Shown here: positions 49,569 through 61,859 of the stretch, piece after piece
Layout: every line of letters starts with the position of its first letter
Numbering within the stretch: position 1 is the stretch's first letter
Assembly (NCBI GenBank): GCA_963931925.1
Contig: OZ007582.1
Location: 21,882,224 to 21,946,223, forward strand
Length of the DNA: 64,000 bases
Direction: 5' to 3'
DNA from: Onchidella celtica
Taxonomy: Eukaryota > Mollusca > Gastropoda > Systellommatophora > Onchidiidae
Translations under genes and position numbers: made by a program
The notes under the pieces: model-generated
Databases searched by the model: none
Seen by the model: the letters and a program-made list of their open reading frames with translations, nothing else
What the model was told of the DNA's origin: nothing

Positions 49569-50832
49569 CTAGAGGCACAGTGGGGTAGAACTCATTGAAA
49601 CAAGAGCATTGTCTTCACAAACTACTGGTGCAATTCTAAGGGGACTCGATGAGCTTCCCAGAATATTATGTCGATGGTCACCATGGCAACAAATTTTGGA
49701 ATGTAAAACAATGGCAACATAATGTCACGAACTAATGGTATGATTTGTTATCATGTTGAATTTACATGTAGAACAGCTGCCACATACTGAATATAGCAGT
49801 CCATAGTGTCTCTACACACATGCATAACACCCACTCGAACAGGCTTGAAACAGTCCCTCATTCAAGAGTAGAAGATGCCATGCTTCTTGGGGTGTGTTCG
49901 TTTGTTTGTTTTTTATATCCATGATTTTGTTTCAATGACATCAATTTATGATTTATTCTCTCAATTTTCTGCGTGGCAGTATATTTGGGAGTTAAAAGAC
50001 AAAAAGATCAGATTTTTATACTTTGAAATAAATTTTTTTGGAAATCATGTGACTTTCAAAATCCATCATAATATATGTGATTTTTCTTTATAAACCTTCC
50101 TCTTGCAGGGCCTCAAAAATGTTTCATGTCACGTCAGGGCGGTCCATGTCACGCCAGAGATGAACTAAGTCCTTGGCGGGTCGAGTGTGTAAAAAAATAA
50201 TTAATAATTCAATGGCCACATCGATTTTATATCGTGTATCACATGACAATACAATTGTGGGTGGAACGTAACACCTGAAGCGGTTCCAAAAACATGAAAT
50301 AACAAAGTGAAAGACGAAAACTTGGAAATATGAAAAGATAAAACAGCAGTCATAAATTCATCACCATTTTGCCAATGAGTGGCTGAAGGCGAGTCAGGCT
50401 TTTCAAGAAAGTTTTTCATAATTTATTCCTTATCATACGGGTAAAATCGGCAAAACATGTTTCTTTGTTTAAAAACATAGAAAATCTGTGAATTCCCTGC
50501 ACGGCCTCGAACCAAGTTAAAATACGGTAAGAGTAAGAGAAAAAAGATTTAAGCTACAAAGCCCCGCATAAGAAACAATCAAGAAGAGCTAAAATGAATC
50601 ATTCATGGAAAGGAAAAACAAAATAAACTATCGACCTGCCTTTCTTTTTTTTTTTTTTGAACAATATGTTAACTTGGTTAAATCGGCAGCAAAGATTCAG
50701 TTCTAAATCTTTTCAACTCATGATTTCCGCGTGGTCACAGAAAACACATATCAAACTATCACATCAAAAACAAAAGCAGCAAAGTGGCAGAAATCAACCA
50801 GTCATATGATTTCAACTGCCCACATAATTACA

Positions 50833-50839
<7 letters not shown>

Positions 50840-50863
<24 letters not shown>

Positions 50864-50870
50864 TAAAAAC
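50840..50870. repeat. AT microsatellite
   Basis: Poly-A followed by about eleven TA repeats. Confidence 0.9.
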
Positions 50871-50910
50871 CATAAAATTTGCATTACGTGTGAACGCCGA
50901 CTAAGTCTAA

Positions 50911-51105
50911 GGGTAGCCACACAAAGGCCACCGAATTCGGTCACCGAGCCACTAGGCGCTTTAGGTGAGAAGAATTGCACTATATAATTTCAACAACTGC
51001 ACATAGAGCCCACCTAGATTCGGTCCGTTTACGTAGTGCAATTCTTCTCACCTAAAACGCCTAGTGGCTCGGTGACCGAATTCGGTGGCCTTTGTGTGGC
51101 TACCC
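50911..51105. mobile_element. 195-bp foldback MITE, copy 2
   Basis: Same length and near-identical arms as 16429-16623. The centre is in the opposite orientation relative to copy 1. It is flanked by TAA on both sides (TAA-GGG and CCC-TAA), consistent with a 2-3 base target duplication. Confidence 0.88.
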
Positions 51106-51382
51106 TAAGGCAACTTCACAACAAGTACTAAACAAGAGGGAAAAGAAGGATTCCCTCACTCTCAGAAACATCTTTCAAACATTGGTGATCCAAGAATGAG
51201 ATTCAAGTTGCGTTTTGATCATATTCAGGAGACAAATATCATATCAAACTTTCAATTACGTGCTTCTCCCACCATATCCCCCACGGTTTCGTTATTTAAA
51301 GAAAAAAAAAACTAATCAATATAATTACTTTTCCCAAGATTTGGTAGGGAAAGCTAAAACCCCGGGGGGGGGGGGGCTACAC

Positions 51383-51655
51383 CATTTTAAGGATCCAAAT
51401 CCTCACTGTCTAAGTGGATAATATCCAGGTATTTGTAGTAACATCATTTTAGGGATCCAAATCTTAAGTGACTGAGTAGATAATATCTAAGTATTTGTAG
51501 TTACATCATTTTAAGGATTCAAATTCTAACTGACTGCGTGTATGATATTTCAAATGCTTGCAGTTAAGCCATTTTAAGGATCCAGATGTTAACTAATTGG
51601 GTGGATAATATCTCAAATAACTGCTTGAGTGGATAATATCTCAAGTATTTGACCA
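51383..51655. repeat. Minisatellite, 62 bp period, about four units
   Basis: CATTTTAAGGATCCAAAT starts units at 51383, 51445, 51507 and 51570. Each contains GTGGATAATATCTAAGTATT. A 13-base poly-G run precedes it at 51364. Confidence 0.88.
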
Positions 51656-51699
51656 TTTAAGCATGAATAAATAGAAATACAAATGGCAATAAAAGGGAT

Positions 51700-54200
51700 A
51701 TAACAATAATAATAATAATGTGTTTACACTGGGGTACAGAAGAAAGGAGGATGGGTGATAGTCTGTCTAAACACAGAAAACAAATCACATGATTCAACAT
51801 GAACAATCACAATCAATCTATTACATTGCAGTAAAACCTCCGTGACGCTAAATATCGTACAATATAATGAAAAAACACGTGTGTTTATATAATTTACCAT
51901 ATACAGGTAAGACTACTGACATTTCTATACTACACAATACACAATTTGCTCGGGAGATCAAACAAACAACATGATTAAAGGTCGATAGTCGAAGTTCTTT
52001 GTGATTACGGGCTCCACTGCCCAGCTGGCAATGTCTTCGTTCAAACAATGTTAGGGCGGTGGACTACAGAAAATGCACGGTGTCTTTTGGTGAAAATTGA
52101 TCTGAACAATATCAAATAACTGCAAACGAAATGAAATGATTCTTTTACAATAAGTTTTGCCACAACCAGATGTGGTGGTTACCGAGACGTTTTACAGCAC
52201 AGTGCAAACTTTATTAATGCCAGCTGAACAAAAATAATAACAATAATAACAAAATATACAGATAAGCAGCACATAATGCATTAATCTAATCTAATGTATA
52301 TCGTTATTTAAGCGTTACCATAGCACTCAATACTTGACGTTTCTAAGTTACCAAAAGTATCAACAACATTGCATTCTCAAGCGAGATAACCCAAAAAAAA
52401 TTATGCTGATCAGGACTTTGCAGGTCAATGATAAAGAAATAAATACCAAAAAAACGACTTGAATAACAACAACAACAAAAAAGTTAGGCTATATAATAAT
52501 ATAAATGTACAGTGACAGATGTAACCCTTTCCCATGAGTGAGTTTCATATTTGGCGAGAGTCAGTAGAAATTTCTTGTTTCCAGCCAGGCAATTATCCAG
52601 TTGTTAGTTTAATGTCGCGATACTAATATTCTACAGTGCCGTGTACTGGATTTGATCAGGAAAATCGTATATAGAATATAAAGAGAAGAAATCTAAAGAA
52701 ATAAAAAGAGATAACCTTTTCACAGCACTGCTCGCAACACCTGAGCTTTACAACCAATCGAGACGCGGCTGAAGTTGGGTGATTCTTCTCCCAACCTTTC
52801 AAACCCTGAGTTTGCAAAGTTTCGCATTGTAGTGTGGAACGCGTGCCTTGCGTACAAAACATAATCTAGTATTCTTGCCTTCTATGCTTAAAATCTATAA
52901 CCCTGATACTACTGCTACATTGTTGGTTAATTTGAAGATTTTTATTGTGGATTTTCAAACTTACCCCACAATAGGGTCTACAGCGAATTATTGCTATCAA
53001 ATAAATCATTCAAAGGGATGGTGAAATGCGTGAGCTGTGCGATGTGAAAAGGTTAGCAAGCTGACAGAAGGCGTCAGGGTCAGTATTAGGTTTTTAACCC
53101 TCCTCAAACAGGATACAAGCTATATATAGATGTTACTACAGATACTTGTTTCCCAGTTCCGTCCAGCTCACTCTTCTATTTTTAGACAAATCTTCCGACG
53201 ATCTGGAGGATCTAAAGCAAAAAATGAGAATTTTGTTTCTTTTTGTATTTGCTTACACTGCTGTAAAAACGAACAAACATAGAATAGATCCCGACAGCTG
53301 CTGGAAATTTTCTAAACAAAACAGAAACTGAAACAAAAACTGAAATAAATGTTACAAGAGTTCTGAGGCAAATGAGGACAAAACAAACTATTCCGAAATC
53401 CTTTAGATTTCACTGTCTTCTGTTACTTCATACGTGTATTACTCCTTGCCTTGTGGCTGTTACTGGCTTATGCCATCTTGGTGCTAGTCAGATGTGTGTA
53501 TGCTCTCGTAACCGCTCCGTGAAAATGAATTTCCTTTCATGGAATTGTAAAGGAATGCTTTTTTTTTTTTTTCTTCAATTTTTTGCCCAGCTTTATTATT
53601 ATCATTGTGACACCAAACCTTCGAGTAACATGAACAAATTCAAAGTAAATCAAATAAAAAGTGAAGTGATTGCGTGAAGCGCCCGGTAGCTAAACCAGAT
53701 TTGGAGGAGGGTTCATGGCTGGAAATAAATGCAACTTCGGGAAAGAAAAAAAAAGAAAACACTTCTGTATTCCTGTCCAGCTTTCTCTGTATTCTAGCGC
53801 CCACGCCTGATTTAACTGGCTGAGAGCGAAAAGACTGCTCAAGACAAAAAAATAGCATGACCAAATAAAAAATCCGCAACCTTGTCTTTCATGCTCGCTC
53901 CTAGGTGGTCTGAGTCTCTCTTGACCTCCCACACTGACACATACATGCAGTCACTGACCCCCTTCCCCCTCACTCCTCGTCTTCATCCCCTTCTACTCTT
54001 GTGGTCAGATCCGAAGTTCTTTTATCGAAGATATCCGAGGGCGCCACCTAGGAGGATCAAAACCCTCGATTTTTGCCACCCACCTCCTTTTTCTTTAGTT
54101 CAAGTACGTTTTTTCAGTACAAAAAAAAAAAATCGCTTGGGTTCACTGCATGTGTAGGCTGCAAAAAGGAAGGGCCGTGCGGTTGCCTAAACACTGGTTC
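51700..54200. other. Intronic stretch with no recognised exon
   Basis: Part of the 7.4 kb intron between the TM and tail exons. It is AT-rich with small simple repeats. Open frames up to 101 codons have no recognisable domain. Confidence 0.55.
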
Positions 54201-54205
54201 CGTGT

Positions 54206-54399
54206 ACAGTTTTAAGAGAAAATAAGTATTAGGCGGACGAAGGTTGTAGTGCCTAGTAAGTGCTCAAGAAAGCAAAGCGGGAGTGAAAGAAGGAAGAAAG
54301 AAAAATGATCAAGATGGGACTAGAACCCGCGACCTCTGCTACGGCACCCGTCGCCTTGCCAAGAAGAAAACAGATCGCTTAACCGCACGGCCACTCCGT
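54206..54399 (-). mobile_element. tRNA-related SINE, copy a (194 bp)
   Basis: Read leftward it begins ACGGAGTGGCCGTGCGGTTA, a tRNA-Leu/Ser-like A-box region, and has the B box GGTTCTAGTCC. The acceptor stem does not close, so it is not a functional tRNA. The copy at 54648-54841 appears base-for-base identical. Confidence 0.78.
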
Positions 54400-54647
54400 C
54401 TCTCAAAAAAAGAGACGATCGTGGCCGAACTGTTTCACGGTGTTTCCTGCTGACTTGAGTATTCGTTCGCTGGGGCCCAACCCACTTGCGTCACCCCTCC
54501 CCTCCCTGTTCTCTCTTTTTCACCCGCCCGGCATTGGACAATACGAACGTCTAGGACAACGAATACAAGATGTATGCCTCCGAGTTTTATCAAACGGAAG
54601 TCAATATAGGTGAGCAGAAGCTCGGGGGGAGGCAGAGCACTAGGATA

Positions 54648-54841
54648 ACAGTTTTAAGAGAAAATAAGTATTAGGCGGACGAAGGTTGTAGTGCCTAGTA
54701 AGTGCTCAAGAAAGCAAAGCGGGAGTGAAAGAAGGAAGAAAGAAAAATGATCAAGATGGGACTAGAACCCGCGACCTCTGCTACGGCACCCGTCGCCTTG
54801 CCAAGAAGAAAACAGATCGCTTAACCGCACGGCCACTCCGT
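54648..54841 (-). mobile_element. tRNA-related SINE, copy b (194 bp)
   Basis: Direct repeat of 54206-54399 in the same orientation after 248 bases. Flanking bases on either side differ (CTCTC versus ATAGC on the right), so this may be two insertions of one young SINE or a local duplication. Confidence 0.78.
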
Positions 54842-55315
54842 ATAGCTGCAGAGTTGTGCTTCTTCGCTGTTTCGTAACTTTGCCCGTATGTCTCAGGCAG
54901 CCACACATTATGAGTCTTTTTGTTGTTGTTTTTTTAACATGAGGGTTAAACTTTTCTTTCTTTCACAGGATTTCAAATATCACGGGATGCCACCTCCATG
55001 CTTGGCTTATACTCTGGTAATTATTGCAAATTAGTGTACGTTGTTGACAAAATTAATATTCACATGCGCACACACATGCACGCACACAACACCACAAACA
55101 TATATGCAGAGAAAATCTCTTAGGTCGCAGCAGGGTTTGGGACAAAGCTAAAATATGAGGGGGGGAAGTTTGTATGTTATAAAGGCCTGCATAAGAAACA
55201 AGAAAGATACCTTACAATGAATCACAAACGAAATGGAAAAAACTTCTGATTCAATGTCAAGTTCTTTTATTGGTTCTTAAGCGGAGCTTTGTTACATACA
55301 CCTTTCTTTTTAAAA

Positions 55316-55337
55316 TCTATTTATTTATTTATTTATC

Positions 55338-55392
<55 letters not shown>

Positions 55393-55395
55393 TGT
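55316..55395. repeat. TTTA microsatellite
   Basis: About 19 TTTA units with a few variants (TCTT, TGTA). Confidence 0.95.
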
Positions 55396-56993
55396 ATTTA
55401 TTTACTTGTTTTTGCTGCCATAGTTCAACTTTGTACCTCACTGAAGAAAACATGAAGAAAACGGAAAACCCAATGAACACCTATGTAGTCCTCACTGCCG
55501 AAGGGAAAGAGTTACAGCCGTAGCCCTGACCAAACCATAATTCAAATTTTTTTTTTTTTCAAAAAGCCAATAAGACAAAGTGACACCTTTGAAATATAAA
55601 ATGTTAAATACAGTGTAATGTGAGTTGTTACATAAACTGACATGCAAAATAATGGTGATAGGAACGGTCACTTTACCAGTCAGAACCTCTCCTGGTGTGT
55701 GCATTAGATCAAATCAAAAGGAAAAGGAAAATGAAGGATATAAACACACTAGTGCATTTCAATTATAATTGTAACAATGAAAATGCACACAAATAATTCA
55801 ATTCTATAGAAAATCCATCATTAAAAAAAAACACTGCAAATCATTACCATCAAAAAATGAAGATTAATCACTCAAACTCTTGCAGTGAATAATAGCAAAT
55901 GAGATGGAACCATTCATTATTTGATTGTGAAATAAAGGTGGATTGGACCCAAATACCAGTTTCTCAAATTCTAGTAAAACACAAATGAATCACCAAAGCA
56001 TAAACTAATTCAAATTTAACCTTGCTACTGTACTCCCACTGTATAAAGAAAAGTAAATTATCCAAACATGAAATTGAGTATGTTCGCTGGAATACAACTG
56101 CAGGATTTTTTAATGTAACAGTCAATAAATTTAAGTTGGTCCAGGACATATTCCATACCTCATTTTGCAAATCCAAATTGAAGTAGTCTTATATTACTGT
56201 TGTTCTTGGTGCTTTCCACAGATAGATTTACACTAATTGCTATTTATTGAAGTGTCGTCATGACAACTTATCAAGGCTGATAAAAAAATCATTTATTTAT
56301 TGCCACTGAATCTTGTTAGTTTTGGAAGCGACAATACAAGCTGGCATATGTAACACTTATTTGGAGCACATCTACTAGCCTGTATTTTTTCTTAACTGGA
56401 CTTTAAAGTGTTCCACTCAGTGTCCGTTGTGAAACACCCTTACAAAACTTACAGCACTGTTCAGATAGTTACTGATCATGCCAATGTCTTATTCACTGTA
56501 GTTTGACACACTTTACATTATGCAGCACTTCCTGCAGTTCTCATTCAAAGCTTTAAATTATATTATTAAGTGCAAATATTCAGATCACTCTTTTTTATAT
56601 ATATATATATATATATGTTTATATATAATATCATTTCACAACTGGTGCATTTTACAGCATGTCATTTAATTTAATTTTTTTTAAAATAATAATGAAACCC
56701 ATGTCTCATGTGTAAATGTAGTTGTCCTTTTTTCTGACTTTTTTTTTTTTCAAAGAAATGATAAGTTCCATTACCATCAGTTTCCTTGGTGCATTTTACT
56801 AGCTTCTAGTGACATCAGCATTCTGCTTGTACAAAATAAAAAAACAGGTTTCAATTTCTGAAATGCCAAAAACCTACAGTATGATAACCCTTTACTGTGT
56901 GCAATATTCCTTCTACTGCAAAGATCAATATGCACAATTGCTCAGTGACATGGGAAGAGTAAAGATCAAAAAGTCGAATGTAAATGTTTTTAC

Positions 56994-57090
56994 CTCCTGT
57001 GTTTGACACACATCACTGTGATAATGATGAGCAGACAGAGGCATATGAAGCCCAGAATAACGCTGACGCTGATTACTGCAATTTTCATCT
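56994..57090 (-). CDS. EGF membrane protein, transmembrane exon
   Basis: Acceptor GTCTATTTCAG before 57090 and donor GTAAAAAC from 56993; 97 bases, entering with one base and leaving with two. It reads KMKIAVISVSVILGFICLC, then LLIIITVMCVKHRR: a single hydrophobic span of about 23 residues with a basic stop-transfer anchor on the cytoplasmic side. Cys residues near the inner face could be palmitoylated (inference). Placement between the EGF exons and a polar tail fits a type I membrane protein. Confidence 0.87.
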
Positions 57091-57274
57091 CTGAAATAGA
57101 CAGAAAAATCGTATTTTATGCTGTGTCATGAAAGATGTAACACTGGCCCTGTTATAAAACAGCACAAGTGCAAAGGACCACAAGGTACAGGTGCAAAAGT
57201 AACTGTTTACTTGATACTGTGTTCCTTATCTCAACCACTTTACGTTAATAAACATTAATTCGAAATATAATAAA

Positions 57275-57689
57275 GGCCCATTGTGCAGAGCCATCTTTTA
57301 TGTAAGGACTGACGCATCACTATGGCAACTGCAGCACTGAATTTGATTCGTTAGCTGATTTGCACTGCCAGCAATTGAGGCGTCGCGAACCAACCGGCGA
57401 AGAGCTAAAAGTAATTCACTACAGTAAACAATGGCATGTGTGTTCATGCACATGGGAGACGTTCGGTCAATTTTTGCACTTCCTTTCCCTTGTTTACATG
57501 GATGGTAGGGAATCTGACCAGCTTGGGTCCATCCTTTCCACCACTGTCATAACAGTCAACTGCAATGCAACCAGCAGGCATTTTAACCGCTTAGACATTA
57601 TCTCGAAGTTACACTCATCAGCTGATCCACCGGCCATCTTGGATGTCAGAACAAAACAAAAACACTCTGTAAGGTCATTCGCAATGGGC
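57275..57689. mobile_element. TIR element M4, copy 2 (415 bp)
   Basis: Ends GGCCCATTGTGCAGAG and CATTCGCAATGGGC; interior matches 38188-38608 throughout in the same orientation. It lies just upstream of the TM exon in the intron. Confidence 0.82.
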
Positions 57690-57905
57690 TATACATAAGT
57701 GCGAAGGGCCTCAATTTCCAGGAGCCAAAATAAATATTTTCTTGATATTATATTCTTGATCCTCACCACATTTTTAATTATACAAATAAACACTTGAAAT
57801 ATTGTACTCCTCCTTAATCAATAGAAACATAAAATTCCTCCTTAGATTTCCCAGAATATTGGGTAAAAAAAAATTGTCATGTGCAGTTGTACGCATACAT
57901 TTCAA

Positions 57906-58146
57906 GGGGTATTTGCCATAATGTTGTTTGTGACATTTTGCTGATTTTGAGGTTTATGTCATGAAAGTGGTTCTCTCATTCCTGATTTCATTATGTATAA
58001 AGTGTCATTCAAATCGATTCAAAACTTTTCTAGATATGTGTTTGTGACGTAATGTTTTATACGTTTTAGCCCTTTTGCTGACCAAACTTCAATCCTCATT
58101 TTCTCAAAAAGGCAAAAATGCACATACAACAATATGGCAAACAACC
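57906..58146. mobile_element. TIR element M5, copy 1 (about 241 bp)
   Basis: The left end GGGGTATTTGCCATAATGTT and right end ACAACAATATGGCAAACAAC are imperfect inverted repeats. The interior matches the inverted copy at 61357-61589 (AAAGTGGTTCTCTCATTCCT; CCTCATTTTCTCAAAAAGGC). Confidence 0.78.
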
Positions 58147-58412
58147 AACAATTTGTGCAGTTGCACAATAGGACCAGTATCACTGCAATCTTGATCTTCT
58201 AAATCACCAAGAAGAAAAGTACTGAAAACTAAACTTTCATTAATAAATATTTTTTTTTTTTTCATATAATTCATGTTGTAATACTGGTTTAATTTCTGCA
58301 ATTTATTGCCACGAACACAACAACATTCATGATATCAAGTCATCAGGCCTTTTGGTTAAATACTAGATACGGTACCCCGAATTACCCAGCATAAATATGT
58401 GCTCTCCTCTTT

Positions 58413-59559
58413 TTAACCCTAGTCCTGCGGGAGGCCACTATATTGGCCTCCCCGCGCAACACGCGAGACACGGGAGGCCGTTATTTTGTCCGACACGCTT
58501 AACCGCGGGTCCTGCGGGAGGCCACATTTTTGTATAGCAACGGTGCGCCTCGCGCTTTGGTTATTCGGTTGCCAAGGCTGTCGTTGTTTTTTTCACGTTT
58601 TTTTTCCACGTTTTTTTTCCACACTATTTTCGCGTGTTTATCTATCCTGTCACCCCTACTATATCTAACAAAATGGTATCGTCCGATTACGTTTATTACG
58701 ATGCAACTATTCGCAACTATTCGTCATACTCGTGTAATAGTACTGACGGTCTGAAGTTTGAACTGGGGAAAGTCTTGGGGAAACTTTTACTTTGATGCTG
58801 GTTGTCGTCTACATGTGAAATGAGAAGAAAGGGGCCATGTGCGTATTTGAGACGCCGTTCTACGTCTGTAATTATGAATTCCGATGTAATGTTAGGGCAT
58901 ACTGCATAAAGGCGTCTGTCAGTAGGTTTTTCATCAGGGAAAACTGGGAGAAAATGACTGACTTTGTTGTTGGTCGTTGTCTTTATTTGATGTGGTAATT
59001 AGAGAGATATTGTGTTCCTTTGATTAAACCGCTTTTCAGTACATGTATGTGCTGTACGACCTGGAACTGGAAATCAAATCTCTCGCTAAAACTAACATTA
59101 TAGTAATTGAACGCTTTACATAGTAGAGGAGGGAGAAGGCAATGTCACGATACATGTGTTAGTAAATTAAGCGAATGGCTTAAAAAATAATTTGTTCACC
59201 TGAATGGCCTGACATAGGGACAGAAAAAGCGCAGAGGTCTTGGGAGAATGATAAAACATGTGCTAAACGGCATGTAAATGCAGAAAATTCTTGATTTGGG
59301 GCCTTCCATTTCACAATAAAACCTACTGCATATCATCACAAGTACTTTATCCAAATATCATAGGGGTCCCTTACGATTTATCCACCACTATTGTTGTTAT
59401 TGCGTCCTGAAGTATACGCGATACAGGTGTTCACACGGACCCGATTGACCCGACCGCCGAGGTTATCGGCAACACGCGAACGATCGGCTGACTGGCCGCT
59501 GGCTATCCCCGCACGGGGTGTTACGTGGACGAGTTCACTCAACGCAGGACGAGGGTTAA
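58413..59559. mobile_element. piggyBac-like element flanked by TTAA (1,139 bp inside)
   Basis: Left TTAA-CCCTAGTCCTGCGGGAGG and right CAACGCAGGACGAGGG-TTAA give TIRs of about 15 bases. The left sub-terminal region repeats GGTCCTGCGGGAGGCCAC at 58507 and is much more GC-rich than its surroundings. Open frames up to 74 codons only, so non-autonomous. Confidence 0.72.
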
Positions 59560-59904
59560 GATCAATCGGTGTTCCAGGCCTTGATGTTAGTAATGACACA
59601 GAAAGTGAGTTGCTGTGTGCTGAATTTCTGTGACCTCGAATTTGTTGCATAAATAATTCCATTTTGTTGTGGATAATTCTGACATTTTTATATTTTTTTT
59701 GGTAAAACAATCACGACATTTCTGGCATTAATATTAAATAATATCGAACTGCTAATGGTTTTGGCAATGTCTAAACAGTTGGAAAACAAGAAGAGCAGGC
59801 TGAACAGGTAGCTGCCAGGGCAAAATTAAATAAAAATTTTATCTACTCCCTCCATCTACCCCCCCCCCCCCCCAAAAAAACGATGACCAGCGCTGCACTG
59901 TGGC

Positions 59905-59990
59905 AACCATATGTCTGCTCCCCGTTGTAACTGGGCTGCAATGACACTAATGCAAATTTCCCAAATGGAATTATAGAAGTATGCACATAC
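59905..59990 (+). mobile_element. LINE-like 3' end
   Basis: GTAACTGGGCTGCAATGACA and GCAAATTTCCCAAATGGAAT are the reverse complement of 38860-38932. Confidence 0.45.
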
Positions 59991-60603
59991 ATTATATATA
60001 AATAAACATTAAACGCTCAAGGGGACCGATGGAGGCTTCAATGAAATATGCATGGATGGTCTTGGCAATTTTCTATCTTCCCCCAACCCCCAACCCCAAA
60101 TGTGCTAGTTTCATTCAACTTTCCTCTCACCCAGTTACAAGCATATGGCTCATAGAATGGTGAGTGTCCCTTATAAGGCCTTATGTTCTAAGACTTACAT
60201 TTTGCAAAGGACTGTTTAGCTGCTTCATTGGAAATATATTTCATATTTTACATAAACTAAAAGAACTTACTTTCCGGTTATTTTTTTCTCGCTTTTTTTT
60301 AAAAATTCATTACCTTAACTGAAAAGGACACATACCCTCCCCAGAGCTCCTGCTTCTCCCTCCCTTCCCCTCCTCCCCCCCCCCCCCCCTGTACACATAT
60401 ACTCCGAGGACAAAGACGCCCTTCCAATACATTTGAGCGTACCCAGTGCTATGGATGGCCCTATGTTCAGATGCCTGGGGTTTCTCTGTTCCCCTGTGAC
60501 CCAACAGTACCTGTCATGTGAACCAAAGCAAGAACACAATACAAAAACTACGATGGAAAGCAGACACAAATAACAACATGTGACAAAATTATGTAACTCT
60601 TAC

Positions 60604-60659
60604 TTCGTGCACTGGTTTCTTCGTCGTCACATATTGGCCCATCCCATTCATATTCACAG
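60604..60659 (-). CDS. EGF membrane protein, second half of EGF domain 2
   Basis: Acceptor GTCTTCCCAG before 60659 and donor GTAAGAG from 60603; 56 bases, entering with two bases and leaving with one. It reads CEYEWDGPICDDEETSAR after an asparagine completed across the junction. It provides cysteines 5 and 6 of the EGF fold (C-N-C and GPIC). Only about 8 residues then separate the EGF domain from the membrane helix, so EGF 2 is membrane-proximal. Confidence 0.85.
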
Positions 60660-61356
60660 CTGGGAAGACAAAAGACAAAACACAAAAAAATTAACGATTG
60701 ATTTTTTGGTTTAACTTTACCAGCAAAATTAATTTAATAATTATTATACCCATCCATACCATAACAAATTCAGGGGCTTTGTGTACTGTGTAAATAACAT
60801 GCAAATAACCACTGATGGCTGGAAATAAGTGATGACTGAAACAGTCTCAGCATTTGCAAAAGCAAAAAAGGTTAAGTCTACCCAGCAGGCATCCCTACAT
60901 CAATACAATGCAGATTTATTCGAAACTATGTGGAAACATTATCACTCCTGTGTGCAGACTTGATGCCAATCATGTGCAACAGATTTCCATAGGGTCGCTG
61001 GCTGGGTAGCCTATCAACTTTGGACTCAACTGCATATATTATATCCATTCAGTCACCCGCACATGCTTTCCTTCAATCATCCTGGTATCACATTAATGTA
61101 AAAATTCAATCATCATTCCCTCATCATTCCCTCAATCCTTCTCCAAGCACAATCTGCCATAGGTCTCTCCCCAGTCCCTCACTCTCCACCTCCTGCACTT
61201 TTTTTTTTGTAGGCTCAGAGTGAGATGGTGTTTGAAATCTATTCATTCTGTGCATGAGTCAGTGATCTGCGATAACTGAATAAATAAATAAGTACATAAC
61301 GAAAAGGAGAGATAAAAAAAACTAATTTAATAATAAATAGATGTCTATATATCGTT

Positions 61357-61589
61357 GGGTATTTTCCATATTGTTGTATGTGCATTTTTGCCTTTTCGAG
61401 AAAATGAGGACTGAAAGTTTGAAGAGTTGTACGAAATCAGGATTTAGTTCAATGTGCTTCAAAAAATGCCCACAAAAAATACACCATATGACACTTATAC
61501 ATAATAATCATTAGGAGTGAGAGAACCACTTTCATGATAAAATCTCAAAAGTGACAAAATGTCGCATACAGCAATATGGTAAATACCCC
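61357..61589. mobile_element. TIR element M5, copy 2, inverted (about 233 bp)
   Basis: GGGTATTTTCCATATTGTTG on the left and AGCAATATGGTAAATACCCC on the right. The interior is the reverse complement of 57906-58146. It lies in the intron that splits EGF domain 2. Confidence 0.78.
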
Positions 61590-61735
61590 TCGATATGTTC
61601 GTAAGTAAATAACTTACTTACAAAAAAGTGAACAAATAGATAAATGAATAGATAGGTAAGGCAATACAAAGATAAATAAGTAAATAAAATACACAGCTGT
61701 CTCTATTGACTACCCTGGGGATTTTTTTTTCTTAC

Positions 61736-61811
61736 TTGCAATGAAATTCACCGTCATCAGTGAGTATGCAAACACCATCATGTTTACATGGGTTGGGATT
61801 GCACTTGTCCT
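61736..61811 (-). CDS. EGF membrane protein, first half of EGF domain 2
   Basis: Acceptor TTGACTTTCAG before 61811 and donor GTAAGAAA from 61735; 76 bases, entering with one base and leaving with two. It reads DKCNPNPCKHDGVCILTDDG, then EFHC: cysteines 1 to 4 of an EGF-like domain with standard spacing (C-x4-C-x5-C-x9-C). The domain is completed by exon 60659-60604. No calcium-binding D-x-[ND]-E pattern at its start, unlike EGF 1. Confidence 0.9.
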
Positions 61812-61859
61812 CTGAAAGTCAACAAAACACAGAAACTCACTTTAAACTCAAACATGGAA

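Noticed and set aside
54301..54399. Functional tRNA-Leu gene
   Set aside because: A and B boxes are present but the acceptor stem does not pair and the loops are too long; it is a SINE head.
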